A stretch of DNA of 64,000 nucleotides from Cafeteria roenbergensis (GCA_008330645.1 VLTN01000005.1:62001-126000), one strand, 5' to 3'. Shown: positions 10,801 through 22,564, counted from the first letter of the stretch. Notes: generated by a model not told the origin, from the letters alone. Translations and numbers: made by a program.

Positions 10801-11805
10801 GTGTGGAGCAGGGGGCTGCCTGTGCGGGCGGCGCCGGGCCACGTGCGTCTGCCGTTCTCCCAGGCAATCGGCCTGTCCCTGCCAGTGCCGGCCGACAAGA
10901 CGCCCAGCGGAGCTGCCGCCGTGGTGGTCGACGCCACACACGGCGCTGCCGCCCGCTCTCTGCCCGAGGCCGCAGCCGAGACGGCGCTGCGCATCCACCG
11001 AGGCATGGGATTCCTCAAGTGGCCAGTGCGGCTGGTCAGCGAGCCCTCGCTCTGGCCCCGAGCCCAGACGGTCCTGCTGGTCATTGAGGCGTCCATCGCG
11101 GATCTGTACTACGTCGGCCTGGACGACGTGGCGCTGTACGACGCGGGAGGGCGGAGGCTGCGTGTGACGCCGCGCCAGGTGTCCGCCGTCCCGGACTCCA
11201 TCAACGACCTGGGCGCCACGACGGGCGCCTCCGCTCCCAGAAAGCAGGACGGCCGAGTGCCTGCTAGCCTGGCCTTTGACCCCACCGTGCAGCCCAAAGA
11301 CCCGGCCATCGGCCCCGTCGGCACGGCAGGCAGGGGCCGGCGTCCGTGGCTGGCCCCGCTCTCCCACTCCCTGCATGCTGGCACCCACAACAGTCTGCAG
11401 TTCGCCCTGGACGCGCCCGTGACGCTGGGCGCCATCCGGGTTCGGAACTACTCGAAAACGCACGCCCGCGGCGCCGCGGCGCTGGACGTTTGGCTGGACG
11501 GCCGGCTGGCGTACTCCGGTCCGCTCAAGTCCGCGAAGGAGGAGGGCCAGCGCGGCCAGCTGCTGCCTCTGTCGCCCCTGTGGCCGGCCATGGAGGAGGA
11601 GAAGAAGGCTGGTGCGCTCGCGCTCGCGCCCGGTCCCGGCACGGCAGCCGCCCGGGCCGCGGACGGGTCGGACCATGTGCTGTTGTGGGACGAGAAGCGG
11701 CGCCGGGGCGGGCCGCAGGCGGCGCCCATGTACACGGCGGCCATCGGCGTGGCGCCCGACCTGGCCGCCAGGCCGGGCACCGCTGTGGCCTGGACGCAGT
11801 GGTGA
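4834..11805 (+). CDS. KATNIP: Katanin-interacting protein homolog (KATNIP/KIAA0556)
   Basis: Ciliary-base protein which in animals binds katanin and microtubules (Joubert syndrome gene). Modelled exons: 4834-5009, 5239-10033, 10288-10440, 10657-11805, giving 2,090 residues. The N-terminus carries the family signature HVEYLRRLEQQ followed by LERGFSRYNSGAN. The DUF4457-type modules follow: one near 5880-6500 (VAVTVRIRSTHAPD, then LLWNFNCS); one at 8580-9220 (TVRSTWGDPHYVGLSGI, PRTVDKLVDGHG, VRVWNYNKSRVHSFRGAR, LFTTD); one at 9860-10760 (LVDTHGDPYYAGLSAL, TLDKLVDGVD, VLYNYNKSA); and a last one at 11060-11560. About 700 residues of Ser/Ala/Gly-rich linker separate the first and second modules and contain the GGGGCA array. 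Introns 2 and 3 are phase 0 and rejoin the repeat consensus exactly. The first intron's acceptor is less certain: 5238 has the better pyrimidine tract, 5100 also keeps frame. Its presence implies a ciliated life stage. Confidence 0.88.
7331..7406 (+). repeat. (GGGGCA)n hexanucleotide array inside KATNIP
   Basis: Roughly a dozen near-perfect copies of a G4-CA hexamer, translated in KATNIP as a run of Gly-Ala dipeptides. Runs of four guanines every six bases make the coding strand a strong candidate for G-quadruplex formation. It lies in a disordered linker, so length change should be tolerated in whole hexamer units. Confidence 0.92.
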
Positions 11806-12093
11806 GGGGGGCAGCGCTTGGCTGCCAGCGGGGGCAAAAGGCTAGTGCGTGACTATATTTTCAGCCCCCGGGTTGCACCTGCGCGGGGCAGGTGCGGTCC
11901 GACCGCCGGACTGGCGCGAGTGCTGCAGGCCCGGGGGCTGAGCATGCCGCATTCGTGGAGGCAGCGCGGCAGCTGCTCAAACCGGCTTCCACGTGCAGTT
12001 GCATAACCACACACAGACACACGCACGGGCGCGCAAAGCCGAAGGCCATCTGGACAGGCAGTTGCCACTCGCCGCACCTCCGCGCGCCCCCGC

Positions 12094-12744
12094 TCACCGC
12101 TTCGCTGCGCGTCGCGAGCGGCCCGATCCTCTGCGCGGGCGGCCCTGCTGTGGCTCCGAAGCGCTGTTGCAGCCGCAGCACAGCAGCCACCGCGCCCCCC
12201 TTCCCAGCCAGCTGCAGCAGGCAGCCTCGCAACACCAGCTGCAGTCGCACCAGCCCCAGTTGAACGTCCTGCCGCTGCCCCCCGGGGCGTCCAGGTCTGG
12301 CGCGTGCGCGTCCCCCGTCGCAGCCAGGTCCAAAAACTCCTGCATGTTCAGCTTGCCGTCCCGGTTAGTGTCCGCTCGCTCAAAAATCGCCTTGGCGATG
12401 GCCGGGACTAGCGCAGGGTCCAGGCCGGCAATCTGCCGCAGCGCAGCCTGCAGCTCCTCCTCGTCCACCATGGCGTCGTTGTTCGTGTCGATGGTCGAGA
12501 ACTCGGCGCGGATCGCGCTGCGACTGACTGCCTCCCCGCCCCTGGGCGAGCCAGCCACGCCTGCTGCAGCTCGCGCTAGCGCGGCGCCGCTCCCGCCTAT
12601 AGAGCCCGGACTCACGTCCTCCGGGCCCGCCGACCCAGAGGACGCAGCCGTAGTTTCGTCTGCTGGTGCTGCCTTGGGCCGGGGCGCGGGCGCGAGCTCG
12701 TCTTCCGCTTCCTCGACCGAGCCGTACTCGTCCACGTCGGCCAT
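12094..12744 (-). CDS. Two-EF-hand calcium-binding protein with a Cys-rich tail
   Basis: Predicted calcium sensor of 216 residues read from an ATG at 12744. An acidic, low-complexity N-terminal half of about 85 residues is followed by a pair of EF-hands at about residues 90-160. Loop one is DTNNDAMVDEEE and loop two DTNRDGKLNMQE, both with acidic residues at positions 1, 3, 5 and 12. Loop one has Ala instead of Gly at position 6. The last 60 residues hold Cys clusters (WCDCSWCCEAACC, then LLCCGC) alternating with Trp and Leu, then an Arg/Lys-rich end. Such clusters could be palmitoylated membrane anchors or bind metal; neither is proven. The frame is open to 12975 upstream without further similarity. 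It lies convergent to KATNIP and upstream of nothing obviously related. Confidence 0.75.
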   Translation of the reverse strand: MADVDEYGSVEEAEDELAPAPRPKAAPADETTAASSGSAGPEDVSPGSIGGSGAALARAAAGVAGSPRGGEAVSRSAIRAEFSTIDTNNDAMVDEEELQAALRQIAGLDPALVPAIAKAIFERADTNRDGKLNMQEFLDLAATGDAHAPDLDAPGGSGRTFNWGWCDCSWCCEAACCSWLGRGARWLLCCGCNSASEPQQGRPRRGSGRSRRAAKR

Positions 12745-13038
12745 GCCGCCGCTGCCCCGGCGGCGGCGGAACGCGCCGCTGCTCCTGCCTGGCGAGCCCG
12801 CTGCCAATGCTGCCAGCGCGCCCTCGATTGGGCGTCCTCGTCGGACGGGTTCAGCGAGTGGGGCGCCGGGCCTGCTGGCCACCGGCACAGGTGTTTGCGC
12901 TGACAAATAATTCGCAGCAGCGGCGCTGCCATTGCAGGGTCGGGGGAGGCGGCCTCCGCGAGGGCGGCGCGGCAATCACAACGCGGCAAGCGGCGGCGCG
13001 CATCGCTGCCTGGCGGTGCCGAGCATCGCCGCCGGAGC

Positions 13039-15691
13039 TCAGCCCGAAAGCAGGCCGGCGGCCTCCAGCTCGACCCGCGATTCAGCTTCCCGTGGCACCA
13101 CCTCGTACTCCTTGAAGTGCATCGAGTAGCTGGCCTCGCCGGCAGAGAGGCTCCGCAGAGTGCCCGCGTAGTCGCCCGCAAGCTCGGCGAGCGGCGCCTC
13201 GGCCACAACGATGCTGCGCCGGCCGTCGGGCACCACGTCCAGCACCCTGCCCCGGCGGTGGGACGAGAGGTCGTTGAGCACAGCGCCGGTCTCCTCCGTG
13301 GGGGTGGAGATCTCCAGCGCCATGACGGGCTCCAGCATCACCGCGCCGGCGTCGCTGATGGCAGCCGTCACGGCCGCAGCGGCCGCTCCGCGCAGCGCCA
13401 CGGCGGTGGTGAGCGGCGACACGAAGGTGGCTGCCGGGTCCAGCTCCAGATCCACGCCCAGCATGGCGCGCCCGATGCGCGGGCCGCGCTCCAGGGCGGC
13501 GGCGAGGGCCTCTTGCAGCGCGTCGGACAGCGCCCGCGAGAGGGGCGCCGGCGGGGGCATGCCGCTCGCGACGGAGGCCGAGGCCAAGTCGGCAGACTCG
13601 TCGCCGGACGAGACCAGCCTTGCCCGGAGGCCCCTGGCAGGCGGGGCGTCTTCCGCGGCGTCGCCCTGCACCTCCGGCTCCGCCGCCGCGGAGAGCAGGT
13701 CGGGCTCGCCTGCCCCGCCGCGGAGAGTGTTGGCAGCTCCGCAGCCCGCCTGCGCCGCCCGGACCTTGACCGCGACTCGCGCCCAGTGGCGCTTGCCGTC
13801 CAGCGCGCGGTCGAACACCGCGGCGAAGCGGCCCTCGTCGGACACGCCTTCCCTGTACGCCACGGTGACCCGGCCGAGCGTGACCTCCGCCACCCCGAAC
13901 TCTCTCCTCAGGCGCTCCACGGCCACCTCCAGGTGCAGCTTGCCCATGCCCGAGAGCAGCAGCTGGCCCGTCTCCGCGTCCTCGGTGACCCGCAGGCTGG
14001 GGTCCTGCCGCACCAGCACCTCGAGGGCGGCCTCGAGCTGCCGCTGCTGGCCCGCGCTGTCGGCCTCGATGGAGGCCGTGAAGACGGGTTCGGGCAGCAG
14101 CAGGCCGGGCAGCCTGACCGCCTCCTTGGCGTTGGACGACGCGCAGAGGGTGTCGCCAGTGCGGGCGCGCTTGAGGCCGGCAGCGGCGCCGATCTGGCCG
14201 GCGGGCACTGCGTCCACCTCCTTGTCCTCGTCCGCCAAGAGCTGCAGCAGCTTCGAGGGCCGCTCGGCCGGCCCCGGGCTTGTGGTGTTGATGAGCGAGG
14301 CCCGCGTCATGGTGCCGCTGTACACGCGGAAGTAGCAGAGGGGCCCCCTGGTGGGGTGGGCTGCCACCTTGAACACAAAGGCGGCGAGGGGCGCCGTGGC
14401 GTCGGGCCTCAGGGCGGCCGACTGCCCCTCCTGCGCGACCAGCGCGGCGGGGGTGGGCGGCACGTCCAGCGGGGAGGGGAGGTACTCCCGCACCGCGTCC
14501 ATCAGCGGCTGTACGCCGACGTTCTTGTACGCCGAGCCGCACAGCACGGCCACGGTGGGGCTCCGGTCGGCCGCGCCGTCGCCAGAGGGCGCCTCCAGCG
14601 CCGGCTGGGAGAGCGTGATCCGGCGCACGGCGGCGCGCACGTCCGCAGGCGTCAGCCCAGCGGCGTCCGGCGAGGACCCGTCTTCCGCCTCCATGAAGGC
14701 TTCGGCCAGCACGTCGTCAGCGTCGGCCAGCCCCTCCAGCATGGACTCGCGACACTCCATGGCCGCCTCGACAACGTCCTGGGGAAGGCCTGCCGGGGCC
14801 ATGCCGCGCAGGCCCGGCGCCGCGTCCACGAGGGGAGCGGACGCAACGATCTCGCCGTGCTTGCCCTCGAACCGCAGAACCTGCATGGTGAGCAGGTCGA
14901 CCACCCCGCAGAACGCGCCGGCGTCGCCGAGCGGCATTTGCAGCGCCACCGGCCGGGCGCCCAGTCGGTGCCGCAGGCCGTCCATCACCCGCTCGAGGGT
15001 CGCGCCCTCGCGATCCAGCTTGTTTGCGAAGGCCACGCGCGGCACGCCGTACCGCCGAGCTTGGCGCCACACCGTCTCGGACTGTGCCTCTACGCCGTGC
15101 ACCGCGTCGAACAGTGCGACGGCGCCGTCCAGCACGCGCAGCGACCGCTCCACTTCGACAGTGAAGTCCACGTGGCCCGGGGTGTCGATCAGATTGAAAA
15201 TGGTGTCCTGCCAGGCAAACGACGTGGCGGCAGACTGAATGGTGATGCCGCGCTCGCGCTCCTGGTCCATGAAGTCCATGGTTGCCTGCCCGTCGTGCAC
15301 CTCTCCAAGGTTGGAAATGGAGCCAGAGTACAGCAGCAGCCGCTCGCTCAGCGTCGTCTTTCCTGCGCTTCGCCAAGGCCAACCTCGCAATCGCTCGTCG
15401 CGCATCTCAGAGGCTCGGGGCTCCAGGCGCGCGTCGCGGTGAAGTTCGAGGCAGCAGCCTGCCGGAGCGGGGCATTGCGCGAACTCTGTGCGGCCACCGT
15501 CGGGGCTGACGCCCTCGGCTGCAAGCCTCATCCTCACCAGCATCGATGTGCGCAATGATGCCGCAGTTGCGGATGCGGGCCAGGGCCTCGGACGCCTTGC
15601 GCGGCCCTCCGCTTGCAGCCCGGGCGCCGGCAACGCGCCCCGCCCTGCCCTTCCATGCCGCGACGCCACGGGTTGCAATCCTCCCGATCAT
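13039..15691 (-). CDS. GFM2: Mitochondrial elongation factor G2, ribosome recycling (GFM2/RRF2)
   Basis: GTPase that splits mitochondrial ribosomes together with the recycling factor. Two exons, 15538-15691 and 13039-15362; the 175-bp GTGAGG...CAG intron cuts the P-loop inside AHIDAGKTT, a phase-1 join that restores the motif exactly. The product is 825 residues. The first 30 residues are Arg/Ala-rich without acidic residues, typical of a mitochondrial presequence. G-domain motifs follow: AHIDAGKTT (G1), RGITIQSA (G2), DTPGHVDF (G3), NKLD (G4). The later EF-G domains contain GPLCYFRVYSG, LPEPVFTASIE and SGMGKLHLEV. The SLGEVHDG segment and the sequence QERERGITIQSAA fit EF-G2 better than the translocase EF-G1 (GFM1), though without an alignment that subfamily choice is provisional. 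A poorly conserved, acidic insert of about 45 residues lies before the C-terminal domain. Confidence 0.9.
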
Positions 15692-15990
15692 GGACGATAT
15701 GTGGAATCCGCCCCCCGACTCTCTTTGGCTGGTGCGGGGCGCCCTCCTGGTGTGAGTCGCGGTTCGCGCGATCGCAGCAAATCGCTGCTCTGCTCGCGCC
15801 AGCTTCGGCGGTGAACTCGTGAACAGATGGCCCCAGTTTGGGGCGCGTCGCATTGTTGAGCTGAGCGGGCAACTGTGGGCGTTTTTGCTCAGTGCGTGGG
15901 CAGTCGCGGTGGGGCAGGCCAGGTGGGGTGGCAGCGACGACGTTCTGGGACAGCGCTGCCGCAGCATCATCGCTCGAAACAGATCCCGAC

Positions 15991-18900
15991 TCAGAAGCGG
16001 ATGGTCACGCCGCCGGCCGACATGGTGCCAGCCGAAGACGATGCCACTGCTGTCGTGCGGGAGGTGGCGGCCGAGGTCCCCGAAGCGGGCGCCGCGCGCG
16101 AGGCCAGGGTGGGAGTCGAGCCCGTGGAGAGGCCGAGGAAGGCCAGCGGGTCGATCTCGTCGGCAGGGGCAGCAGGCGCCGGCGCACGGGCCGCAGCCTT
16201 GGCGGGCACCCGGGCAGGCGTGGCCGCGGGAAGGGGGGCAGGCGGCGAGACCAGGCCCGGGGGCGGGCGGCGCAGGGCTGCAGCCTCGGGCCCGGCGCCA
16301 GCGGTGCGGGACACGGCGGCGGACGACTGCGGCGTGAAGCCCAGGCCCGGGGGAGGGCCGCGCGGTGCGGGCGCAGCGGGCGCCCTGCGCACAGGCGTGG
16401 ACGCCTGGGGCTCGGCCGAGGTGGCCTGCAGGAGGGACAGGACGTCGTCGGCGGCAGTGCGGCGGTCCTTCGGGGCGGCCTCCGCAGCGACGCGCGCCTT
16501 GTCCGCGCGGGCCTTGGCCTGAGCGGCGTCGTCGGAACCGGGGGGAGCGCCTGCGCGCGCGTTGGCATGGGAGTGCGTGCGAGTCGCTGCGTGGGCGCGA
16601 GAGCCGCCTCCGCGCGCCTTGCGAGAGCGGGCCTCGGCCTGCTGGCGCTCGCGCATGCGCTGGAGGTAGTCGGGGCCGGCGCCGAGGGGCACCTCCGGGA
16701 TGGTGGCCGCGCGGGCAGCGGCGGCGCGCTCCTCCTCCGCGTCGATGTCAGCCTGCGTGGGCGGCGCCGGCTGCCCTCCTGCGCCTCCGGCGTTGCGGCC
16801 GTGGCGCCTGGAGCGGCCCTCGCCGCCGGCCGCGGCGCCGGCGGCTCCGCCTTCCGCGTGCTCCTCGTCGGCGGCGTCGCGGGCAGCCCGGCGCTCCCTC
16901 TGCGCGTCCTCGGACTGGTTGATCACCTCCCTCACGGCAGCCTCTGCGGCCTCAACCGCGGCGGCGGAGCCGTGCACGCGCACAATGCCGTCGTCAGCCT
17001 GGATGTCGATCCTGGCTCCCGGGTTGTCAGCTTGGATGCGGCGCACCGTCTCGCCGCCGCGGCCGATGACCGCAACAGCGCTGGAGCGCGAGCACTCGAT
17101 GACCACCTCGGCCTCGGCGCCCGGCGCCCCATCGGCCGACACGCCGGCCGCCTCGAGCGCCTCCTTGATCATCTCGTGGGCACGCTCCACTGCCTCGGCA
17201 GTGTCGGCGCTGACCATGACGTGCGTCCGGTCCTCGCTCACGCGCAGGCCGGCGCCAGTCTCGGCGATGATGCCGCGGATCGTCTCGCCGCCGCGACCCA
17301 CCACGGCGCCGGCACCGCCCGCGGGAATGGGCACCGAGCGCCGCAGGCTGCCGATGCGGGCAACCTCGGCGGCGAGGCTCTCGACTGCGGCCATTGCCTC
17401 CTCGGCAGACTTGCCAACGACGCGGATGACGGCCTTGTTCTCGGCCAGAACGGCCATGGCCTCGGTGTCGGCCGCAGCACGGTCGTCTCCCGGCTTGAGC
17501 ACCTGGAGGCGGCAGCCAGTCTCCTTCTCCAGCTCCATGATGCGGGCGCCCCCGCGGCCAACGATGGCCGGGATGAGCTCGAGAGGCAGGGGCACGACGC
17601 CGCGCAGCGCGGCGTGCGCGGCCGCAACAGCTTGCACCTCAGCTCGCGCGGCAGCGACGGCTGCTTCCGGGCCGCAGAGCACCGCATGGCCGACGGCATG
17701 GTTGACCCAGACGGAGGCAAGGCCGTGGCGCGCGGCCAGCGAGTCTGCGGAGAGGCGCGAGACGGCCTCGGTCGGGGCGGGGCCGGGCCCGCGGCGCTGA
17801 GGAGCGGTGTTGGCGTCGCGCATGATGGCCTCCAGCACGCCCGGCGGGCACGGGACGCGGGCCATCTGGCTGGCGAACTTGTGCGACAGGGCGAACTCGA
17901 TGGACGCCTGCGCGTCGCCGAGGCGCTCGGCGTCAGCCGCGGCGAGCACGCACAGGACCAGGCGCGGCCCCTCGGACTCGTCCTCGTCCTCGTCGTCTTC
18001 CTCCTCGCTCTTGGCGCGCGGCTCGGCGGCCGGCGCGGAGGCAGCGGCCGCCGCATCGGCGGATGCGCCCGCAGCGGCCATGCCGGCGCCTGACGCCGTG
18101 CCCCACAGAGAGGACACGAGAAGCGAGTTCGTGGGGGCGGCCGGGGCGGGGGCGGCAGAGCGGCGGGCGCTCCAGCCGCGCATGGTGCAGCGCACGCCCG
18201 AGGCGGACAGGCGCTCCAGCACGGCGCGCTCGGCGCCGAGGAGGCACTCGGCCATCGCGGGGAGGAGGGGCAGCACGGCCTGGGCCTTGCCGTCGGCGAT
18301 GGCGCGGATGGCGGCCTCTGCAGCCTTGGCGGCGGCAGTGGCGCCACGGATGGTCACGCGGGCGGCGGTTGGGTCGGCTGCCGCGGCGCTGCCGCGGGAC
18401 CGTCCGCCAGTGCGGCCGCCGGAGCGGCCTCCGGTGCGGCCGCGGGACGCTGGGACCCCGGGGCGCCCGTCGCTGCCGCCGGCTGCAGTTGCGCCGCGGC
18501 GGAGGTCAATGGAGGTGCGCGTGAGGCGCTGCAGCGACTGAATGGTGGAGCCGCCTGCCCCGACGATGGCGGAGACTGCCGACGCGGGCACGGAGAACTC
18601 AATCACGGTCTTGGAGCCGTCCTTGACGGTCTGCGTGAGCTCTGCCGCGGCGGCAGCGATGGCGTCCTCCTCACCGCGCACGAGAAGCAGGCCCTTGACG
18701 CGGTCGACGGCAACGACGACGCTGTGGGTGTCCTGCAGCTTGCGGAGCGAGGCGCCCCCGCGGCCGAAGACCATCGGGAGGACGCGGTCCGCCTTGGAGC
18801 GGTCGTAGGCCACCTCAACTTGAGGCTTGTCCATGCCTGTCTGCTCGCGGATGTGGGCCACGGCCGCCTGAAGCGCCTCCTCCGACTCTGCGCGGACGGT

Positions 18901-21900
18901 GACCTGGCCGGAGGACTGGTTCACGTTGACGTGGACGGCGAACTCCTCCTCGATGGCCTTGACGCCTGCGCCGCCCTTGCCGATGACCGAGAGGGCCATG
19001 TCGGGGCCGACGTTGAGGCTGGCGTGGGTCTTGCGGTAGGTGTCCATGGCCTCGCGGAGGGCGGCGGCGCCCTTGGCCACCTGCTCGGAGGTGCCAATGA
19101 CGAGGAAGACGCCGCGCGCCGAGTCGATGTCGATGCGGGACCCGCTCTCGGACTGGAGGGAGCGGATGTTGGCGCCCTTGGTGCCGATAATGGCGGCGCG
19201 CACGTCGGGGTCGTCGGCGCCAGGCACCTCTTCGCTCTGCTGCGATTCCATGATCTTCTCGATGGCGGCCACGGCCTTGGTCACGGCGTCGTCGAGCCCG
19301 CTGACGTGAACGGTCGAAGGGCCGTAGGCGCGGCGCTGTGGCCGGCGGCGGCGCTTTCCTGCGTCACCGCGGCCCTTGCCGCCGCCGGAGCCGCGGCCCC
19401 TGCCCGAGGCGGAGGCGGCGTCGGCGGCGGCGCCGTTGGAGTCGTCGTCGGCCGATGCGCCAGCAGTCTTGAGGGCCGGGCCGCGCTCGAGCGTGATGCT
19501 CGCGCCGGAGTCGGACTGGAGCTTGGAGATGACAGCGCCTCCGCGGCCGAGAATGGCCGGCACGGCGTGGTCGGGCACCGTGATGCTTGCCTCGCGGAAG
19601 GATGCCACCGCCTCGCGCACCATGGCCTCGGCCTCGGTGAGGCGGTCCGCGTCCGACTTGGGAGCATCAGCCTTGTCCCCAGCCTCGTCCGCTGCGGCCG
19701 CGGCCGCGGCGTCGGCGGCCTCGTCGTCGTCGGCGGCGTCCTTTGCGGCGCCCTTGCGGGCTCGCTTTCCGCCCTTCCCGCCCTTGGGCGGCGGCACGGT
19801 GTCCACGCGCAGCACGATGACTGCCTTTCCGGGGGGAGGGATGACCGCATCGTCGGGCTCGTCGCGGCCGCCGCGCCGGTCGCCGCCCCTGCGGCTGTCC
19901 TTGGAGGCCGGCTCGGGAGCGAAGGCGACGTTGAGGGCGACGCCCTTGGGGCAGGCCGAGCGAAGCTTCTTGATCTCGGCACCTCCGCCGCGAACGATGG
20001 CGCGCGCGGCCGCAGCAGGGACGATGACGCGGCGGCGGCCTTCCTGGAACTCCTGGTAGAGCTCGAGAAGGGCGGCCTTGGCCTCCTCCCCGAGGGTGCG
20101 GCGGGCGCGCAGAGTGAAAGTGCGGCTGGGCAGGCGGACGCCGTCGGCGGCAGCCGGAAGGAACAGCGAGGCGGCCTCGTCCTCCTCGTCGTCAGAGTTG
20201 CTGTCGGAGTCCTCGGCCTCGTCGTCGTCGTCGTCGCCATCAGCTGCGGCTGCCTGGGCGGCCAGCTTCACCGCGCGCGCAAGCACATCGGGCTTGATGC
20301 GGTCCCCGATGTCGAGGTCGGCGTCGGGCACCTTGGAGCGGAACTTGGCGATGTTGGCAGCACCGTGGCGAAGAAGGAACATCGCGAAGGAGGACTCGAG
20401 GCGCAGCACGGTCTCGACCCGGCGGAACTCCTCGACCAGGTCGCGAACGGCCGCGACGCCGCGAGCAACCGCCGCCGGATCGCGGCCGAACACGGTGACT
20501 CCAGTGGCAGACTCTGCACCCTTGGACGCACCGGCGAGGGCGGATGCGGCGTCCTCGGGGCGGTAGGACTCCACGACGACGTTGCACTCGTCCTGCACCT
20601 TGCGGACGCGGCTGCCCGCAGGGCCGATGACGTCGAGCACCACGGTCATTGGCATCGGGAGCGACTTCGCGATGGCCTTGAGCTGCTGGATGGCCTTGAG
20701 GGCGGCGCGCACACGAGGCATGCGGCCCTCAGCCTCAACGCTGGCGCTCTTGCTGGAGGCGTCGCCGGCGTCTGCGGCGCCCTTGCGAGCGCCCGACGCG
20801 CCGCGACGGCGGGACGGGGCGCTGCCTCCCCGGCTGAGGTTGAGCCTGACCACGTGCTCCGCCTCGACCTCACGGATCAGGGCGCCGGAGTCGTGCAGCA
20901 GGAGGTTGAGCACGCCGCGAGGGACGTCAACGCTCGCGGTGTCGGTGGCGCAGAGGTCGAGAACGTACTCGGTGGCGGCGCCGATGTCGTCAGCGAGGCC
21001 GCGGATGAGCACCGACGGCGTGGTGGCGGCGGGGGCCGCATCTGCAGCCTTATCGCTGCCCGGGCGTCCACGGCGGCCGCGGCCGCTGTCGCCGCGGCCG
21101 CGAGCCGCGTCGCGGGCGGGGTCCTCGATGTCCAGCACGACGCCGAAGCGGGACTCCACGCGCTTGCGGGTGGATCCCTTGGGGCCAATGATGCGAGGCA
21201 CAGCCGCGGGCTCGATTGGGATAGTCTTGGAAGCGATGTCGTCGGCGGAAATGCCCGAGATGTCCCCGCGCGCTTCCAGCAGACGGTCAAGGAGCATGGC
21301 GTTGCCGAGGCCGGCGCTGCAGTCGTCGAGTTCGGCCGAGAGGGCGTCGAGGGCCTTGCTGATGCCGTCGCGTTCGTCCTTGAGTGTCTGGACCTGGGCC
21401 TCCAGCTCGTTGTAGTCTCCCACGGTCCGCATCCGCATGCGGATCTGGTCCATTTCGCGGATAAGCTGCTTTTCTGCGTTGAGGGACATCGTGGTCGTGG
21501 TGCGCTGCTCCTCCAAGTCCTCAAGCCAGTCTTCGTAACGCTCGATGCTGGCGTCTGGGCGGCGAGGCATGCGACGGACGATGGCGTCAATCTCCGCGCG
21601 AATTCCCTTGTTCCGGTCCTGCGGCCCAGCAAGCGAGCGGCAAGCCAAGGGCAAAATGGCGAAGCAGCGCGACCGGGTCAAAGAGAGCGCGCGGGGGGCG
21701 GGGGCGGAGGGAGGAAGGGGGGAGTGTGTGTGTGGGGGGTGCGGCACTGCGCGCTTCGCCCTTGGGCGGCGCTGGCCAGCGCGGGTCGCGAGCCGCAGTC
21801 GAGGCACCGAGTCGCAGCGCGAGGGGCCAGGGGCCGAGTAGACGAAGGGCAGCGCACGCGCACTGGCGACACGGGCGCGCCGCAGCTTGGTCCCGCCCGC

Positions 21901-22564
21901 GGCTGCCTCGCCCTCGCGGCCGGCGGGGGATTGCGCAGCGTTTGATCGCGCTGGCCGGCAGCCGATGGCGGCCGCAAGCAGATGCTTGCCGGGCTTTGGC
22001 GGGCCGCAACCACCGCGACCGACCGCGCGCTGCCAGAGAGCAGGACCAGCCTTGGTGTGGGGCGCTGGCGCGAGCCCTGGGGGAGGGGAGGTCTCTCCGG
22101 CAGGCAAGCGACCAACGCGCGCAAAAGGGGAAGAGGCGGACAGGGCAGCGAGCCGCGCACGCCTCAGCGCCCGCGCGGGGGGTGTGGGCACCACCGTGCT
22201 CGACGGACACGCGAGTATCCATGCGGGCACCTGAGGCGCGGCGGGCAGCGCGCGAGGGCGGGCCTCCCAGGGCGAGGCGAGCCCGCGGCCGCCGGCGAAG
22301 GCAAGCGCCCGTCCACGTGTGGCCGAGCAGGATCGGCGCCGGGTCGGTCAGTGGCCGCGCACCAGTTGGGCATGGCTTTCGGGGCAAGCCGCAGCTCACA
22401 ATCAGCGCGCGGCGCTTGTCGATCAGCTCCGTGCGGCGGCGGCGCAGGGCGTCGGCCACGGACACCCTGTCGCTGGCTGCGGCGTCGGGGCTCATCGTGT
22501 CCAGCCCGTCAGCAGGCCCAGAGAGCGGGCCCGTCGAGAAGAACGACGAGTCTGCGGACGCCAT
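15991..22564 (-). CDS. Bfr1-like coiled coil fused to a vigilin-type multi-KH array
   Basis: A 1,930-residue RNA-binding protein. Exon 1 is 22400-22564 and exon 2 is 15991-21618, joined in phase 0 across a 781-bp GTGAGC...CAG intron. Residues 1-165 are charged and helical: RRRRTELIDKRRAL, then IERYEDWLEDLEEQ, TTTMSLNAEKQLIREMDQI and VQTLKDERDGISKAL. This order and wording resemble yeast Bfr1, where a short acidic helix is followed by SLVQEKLLVKEM. From about residue 190 come some 14-15 KH units. Around ten to eleven keep a GxxG loop (GPKG, GPAG, GRGG several times, GTKG, GKGG, GAGG); the others, such as LLHDSGALI and LLRHGAANI, are degenerate. This is the vigilin/Scp160 pattern, where 14-15 KH domains are usual. 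The last 270 residues are Ala/Arg-rich and disordered. The likely role is an mRNP scaffold on polysomes or ER. Confidence 0.85.
21619..22399 (-). other. 781-bp intron of the Bfr1-vigilin gene
   Basis: The longest intron I modelled. Donor GTGAGC at 22399 and acceptor CAG at 21619-21621 join in frame. It contains T/C-rich stretches and a short GT run near 21725-21735. A small additional exon inside it cannot be excluded from sequence alone. Confidence 0.65.

Noticed and set aside
13117-15558. A plus-strand open frame of about 810 codons opposite GFM2
   Set aside because: Antisense shadow; the minus strand encodes the complete EF-G2 motif series.
18724-21945. A plus-strand open frame of about 1,070 codons opposite the KH array
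   Set aside because: Antisense shadow of the Bfr1-vigilin gene; its product is Gly/Arg/Leu-rich with no motif.
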